64,000 nucleotides of DNA. It comes from Bacteroidota bacterium. Its GTDB lineage: Bacteria; Bacteroidota; Bacteroidia; Bacteroidales; JAGONC01. The position numbers and the translations under genes are program-made. The notes under the pieces were generated by a model, which was not told the DNA's origin, ran no database searches, and was given only the letters and a program-made list of their open reading frames with translations. Below are positions 61,709 to 64,000 of the stretch, piece after piece (within the stretch, counting starts at the first letter, position 1; every line of letters starts with the position of its first letter). Location of the stretch: assembly GCA_026391695.1 (NCBI GenBank), contig JAPLDP010000078.1, forward strand, positions 1 through 64,000, written 5' to 3'.

Positions 61709-63883
61709 CTATTCAATTTCAATCAGTTTAGTTCCGGCATCAACCATATCATTCAGCTTCACAAGTATCTTTTTAATCGTTCCATCCCTTTTCGAAGAGA
61801 TGTTATTCTCCATCTTCATGGCATCGATGACCAGCACCACATCGCCCTTACTGATGGTGTCGCCTTCTTTCACATTCAACTTGAATATCCTGCCAGGGAT
61901 AGGAGCCATGATCCTGTTATCACTGCTTGCGCCACCGCCTGCTGCAGCACGAAGAATAGATTCGTCCATGAGCAGGTCATTACGCATCATGATAAAATCC
62001 TTGCCATTCATGGTCACCTTCGACAGGTCACCTTCCGACCGGGATATCATTGCATAACAGGTCCTGTCATTAATGGAGAAGTCCAGTTCTCCATTATCGA
62101 TATAAAGCAGCTTTACATTGAAAACACCGCCATCGATAAGCAATTCATAATCCTTATCTTTTGCCCTGGTGATCGTAACAGCCACATTCTTTCCCCCGTA
62201 GTTGACATGCATGGTCATGTGGCTTCTCCAGAAGCCTATAGCAGACCATACATCATGTCTGCCATTTGTTTTATGGTCATCACCGATAAGGCGGGTATTC
62301 AAGGTATAGATTACGAAACCGGCAATGGCAACAGGTGCGGTGACCTCTTCCTTGCTGTAAGCACTTCTGTTTGGAGCTTGTTTATCTTTCACGGCGACTA
62401 TGGTTTTTGTTGGTTCACTCTGCAATTTCATTTTTTCGACCTCTTCATGGAATCTCTGCTTTGCCAAGCCTGATTTAAAATCCCTGTATTGTGTTTCGTG
62501 CATGGCAAACTCAAACAGTTCCTCGTCGTTTTTACCTGTATCCCATCCGAGTGTTTTCATTTCCGCGCGGTATTTATCAAGAACATCGGGAAACAGATCC
62601 TGCGGTATGCCGGTATAAAACTCCCGTCCCTGTTTTTTTGCCAGGGCAAGGATCTCCGGCGCCAGCGGCCCCGGAAGTAGGCCTGCTTTTCCGGCGATCA
62701 TGCTCCAGGTATTTTCATCCATCATCGAATACCTCTCCTCGCCTTTGGCCATCTGTACCAGGTTCAACAGAGCCACATTCTTGACATACTGACTGAAAGG
62801 AGTGACAAGTGGCGGATAACCCAGCTTAGGCCATACAAAGGCGGTCTCTTCGAAAAGAGCAACAAGCAGCTCATCCTCATTCATTTCCTTTTTACCATGT
62901 TCTTTCAGAGCCATATTGATAGCAGAATGGACACCCTTGAGGTCGGCCATCAGGCTGCCCATCATGCCTCCGGGCAAACCTGACTGGATCATCAGCGACG
63001 ACACAAACCTGTTTTTAGGATCGATAAAATAACCGAGGAAATCATCAATGAAACTCTGGTTCAGCGCACGGGCCTCCATGTAAGCCTTCATGTTGATGTC
63101 AGGAACATCGAAACCGGCATCTTTGAGCATGGCCTGAATGGTGATGACATCGGGATGAACCATACCCCATGACAGGGGTTCCATGGCTACATCAAGGTAG
63201 TCGGCGCCGGCCATAGCCACCTCAAGCATTGATGCCACTGAAAAACCAGGACCGGAATGGCCATGATACTGAACAGGGATATGAGGATATTTATCTTTGA
63301 TGGCCTTTACCAGCTTACCGAGGGTGAAGGGTCTTCCTACCCCGGCCATATCTTTCAGGCATATTTCATCAGTTCCGTATTCAATCGCTTTATCTACTAC
63401 ACCCATGTAATAGCTGACCGTATGCACCGGAGAATGGGTGATGCTGAGCGCAGCCTGGGATATCATCCCTGCCTCTTTTGCAGCCTTAATTGACAGCTCA
63501 AGGTTGCGGTGGTCATTCAGTCCGCAAAAAGATCGCGCAATATCTACGCCCTGGGCTTTTTTTACCTTGTACATCAACCGTCTGACATCGGCCGGCACAG
63601 GAAACATGCGTATACCGTTAAGCGCCCGCTCCAGCATGTGGGTCTGAATACCTGCTTCATTAAAGGGCTTCGTCCACTCCGGCACGGTCTGATTTGGGTT
63701 CTCGCCGAACAGAAGGCATACCTGCTCAAAGGCTCCGCCATTTGACTCTATACGTGAGAAGCACCCCATATCGATGATAACAGGAGCTATCTGTTTGAGC
63801 TGGTCGACACGAGGCACATACTTGCCCGATGATTGCCACATGTCGCGATAGATGAGGCTGAATTTTATCTGACGTTTTTTCAT
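61709..63883 (-). CDS. OadA/PycB-like biotin-dependent carboxyltransferase with C-terminal biotin domain
   Basis: 724 aa from the ATG at 63883 (MKKRQIKFSL). The N-terminal TIM-barrel carboxyltransferase domain is divergent: YRDMWQSSGKY stands where RDAHQSL is usual. It keeps the carboxylated-Lys region CLKDMAGVG and the metal ligands YHGHSGPG. A conserved middle domain (about 300-480) follows, and a C-terminal biotinyl domain has the biotinylation motif IDAMKMENN. Relatives transfer CO2 to or from pyruvate/oxaloacetate. It is co-oriented with crotonase, acyl-CoA dehydrogenase, HMG-CoA lyase and acetoacetate-CoA ligase genes, so it may take part in carboxylation in leucine breakdown; the substrate is unknown. 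No biotin carboxylase subunit is in the window. Confidence 0.85.
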   Translation of the reverse strand: MKKRQIKFSLIYRDMWQSSGKYVPRVDQLKQIAPVIIDMGCFSRIESNGGAFEQVCLLFGENPNQTVPEWTKPFNEAGIQTHMLERALNGIRMFPVPADVRRLMYKVKKAQGVDIARSFCGLNDHRNLELSIKAAKEAGMISQAALSITHSPVHTVSYYMGVVDKAIEYGTDEICLKDMAGVGRPFTLGKLVKAIKDKYPHIPVQYHGHSGPGFSVASMLEVAMAGADYLDVAMEPLSWGMVHPDVITIQAMLKDAGFDVPDINMKAYMEARALNQSFIDDFLGYFIDPKNRFVSSLMIQSGLPGGMMGSLMADLKGVHSAINMALKEHGKKEMNEDELLVALFEETAFVWPKLGYPPLVTPFSQYVKNVALLNLVQMAKGEERYSMMDENTWSMIAGKAGLLPGPLAPEILALAKKQGREFYTGIPQDLFPDVLDKYRAEMKTLGWDTGKNDEELFEFAMHETQYRDFKSGLAKQRFHEEVEKMKLQSEPTKTIVAVKDKQAPNRSAYSKEEVTAPVAIAGFVIYTLNTRLIGDDHKTNGRHDVWSAIGFWRSHMTMHVNYGGKNVAVTITRAKDKDYELLIDGGVFNVKLLYIDNGELDFSINDRTCYAMISRSEGDLSKVTMNGKDFIMMRNDLLMDESILRAAAGGGASSDNRIMAPIPGRIFKLNVKEGDTISKGDVVLVIDAMKMENNISSKRDGTIKKILVKLNDMVDAGTKLIEIE

Positions 63884-63899
63884 GATTGTTGGCTTATGC

Positions 63900-63919
63900 C
63901 CCCACAATGAATTGTGGGG
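63900..63919. repeat. Intercistronic hairpin with TGAA loop
   Basis: ccccacaa-tgaa-ttgtgggg, perfect 8-bp arms, in the 36-base gap between the partial crotonase and the carboxyltransferase gene. Same loop as 47618-47637. Confidence 0.6.
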
Positions 63920-64000
63920 TTAGTTATGTACCCAGTTGGGTTGTCTTTTCTCGAGAAATGAAGCCATGCCCTCCTGTCCTTCCTTTGATGCACGCAGTTC
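63920..64000 (-). CDS. Enoyl-CoA hydratase/crotonase, C-terminal part (cut by window edge)
   Basis: The last 26 codons of a minus-strand gene that enters from beyond position 64000. They read ELRASKEGQEGMASFLEKRQ followed by PNWVHN and a TAA at 63922-63920. The EG-x-x-GM-x-(A/S)FLEKR-x-PNW ending matches the crotonase C-terminus at 37892. By context it may be methylglutaconyl-CoA hydratase. It lies just upstream of the biotin carboxyltransferase gene in the same orientation. Confidence 0.75.
   Translation of the reverse strand, partial: ELRASKEGQEGMASFLEKRQPNWVHN

Noticed and set aside
61688-62473. 261-codon frame on the plus strand opposite the biotin carboxyltransferase gene.
   Set aside because: It lies wholly antisense to the biotinyl end of a conserved enzyme and has no recognisable domain.

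Overview
The window looks like a chromosomal segment of an uncharacterised anaerobic Bacteroidota (Bacteroidales-like) bacterium. Four lines of sequence evidence agree. Three secreted proteins end in type IX secretion (T9SS) sorting domains. Many genes are preceded by the Bacteroidota promoter pattern TTG-N18/21-TAnnTTTG. There is a family S46 dipeptidyl-peptidase. GlnRS and single-chain GlyRS occur together with the order purH-mreB-mreC-mreD.

Layout. 0-4 kb: two T9SS cargo proteins, a secreted tyrosine phosphatase and tRNA-Cys. 4-11.6 kb: folB, glnS, a four-helix-bundle cassette in inverted repeats, tRNA-Gln(CUG), a DUF4143-type ATPase, one complete IS630-family element and gltX. 11.6-19 kb: peptide use and envelope (M49-like metallopeptidase, DPP7, TlpA-like thioredoxin, Na+/solute symporter). 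18.7-22.8 kb: mreD, mreC, mreB and purH on the minus strand. 22.9-37 kb: mixed housekeeping genes (FtsX-type permease, recJ, LysE plus GH3 pair, EEP nuclease-fold protein, hemW plus histidine kinase, corA, MenA-like prenyltransferase, CPBP protease, glyS).

37-64 kb is an acyl-CoA metabolism island. A plus-strand run encodes crotonase, 3-hydroxyacyl-CoA dehydrogenase, SCP2-type thiolase, DUF4342, an NMO/FabK-like flavoprotein, a hydrolase, acyl-CoA dehydrogenase and EtfB/EtfA. A membrane Fe-S protein of the ETF:menaquinone oxidoreductase (EMO) type follows, then a fused isobutyryl-CoA mutase (IcmF) and butyrate kinase. A minus-strand run carries genes resembling leucine/isovalerate breakdown: crotonase, OadA-like biotin carboxyltransferase, acyl-CoA dehydrogenase, HMG-CoA lyase, acetoacetate-CoA ligase and a Cys-less HMG-CoA lyase paralogue. 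Together they suggest oxidation of branched and straight short-chain acyl-CoAs, electrons passing via EtfAB to the quinone pool, and butyrate/isobutyrate formation through butyrate kinase.

Most unusual items: (1) two four-helix-bundle (23S-rRNA-IVS-type) genes, each enclosed by long imperfect inverted repeats and each filling an intergenic gap (etfB/etfA and glnS/tRNA-Gln), plus a third ORF-less hairpin sharing arm sequence with one of them; (2) a STAS domain fused to a PLP-dependent group II decarboxylase; (3) an HMG-CoA lyase paralogue with Gln in place of the catalytic Cys, beside a divergent OadA-like biotin carboxyltransferase; (4) a set of short intercistronic hairpins with different stems but the same 4-nt loop. 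All functional calls rest on reading motifs in the sequence; no database search was run.
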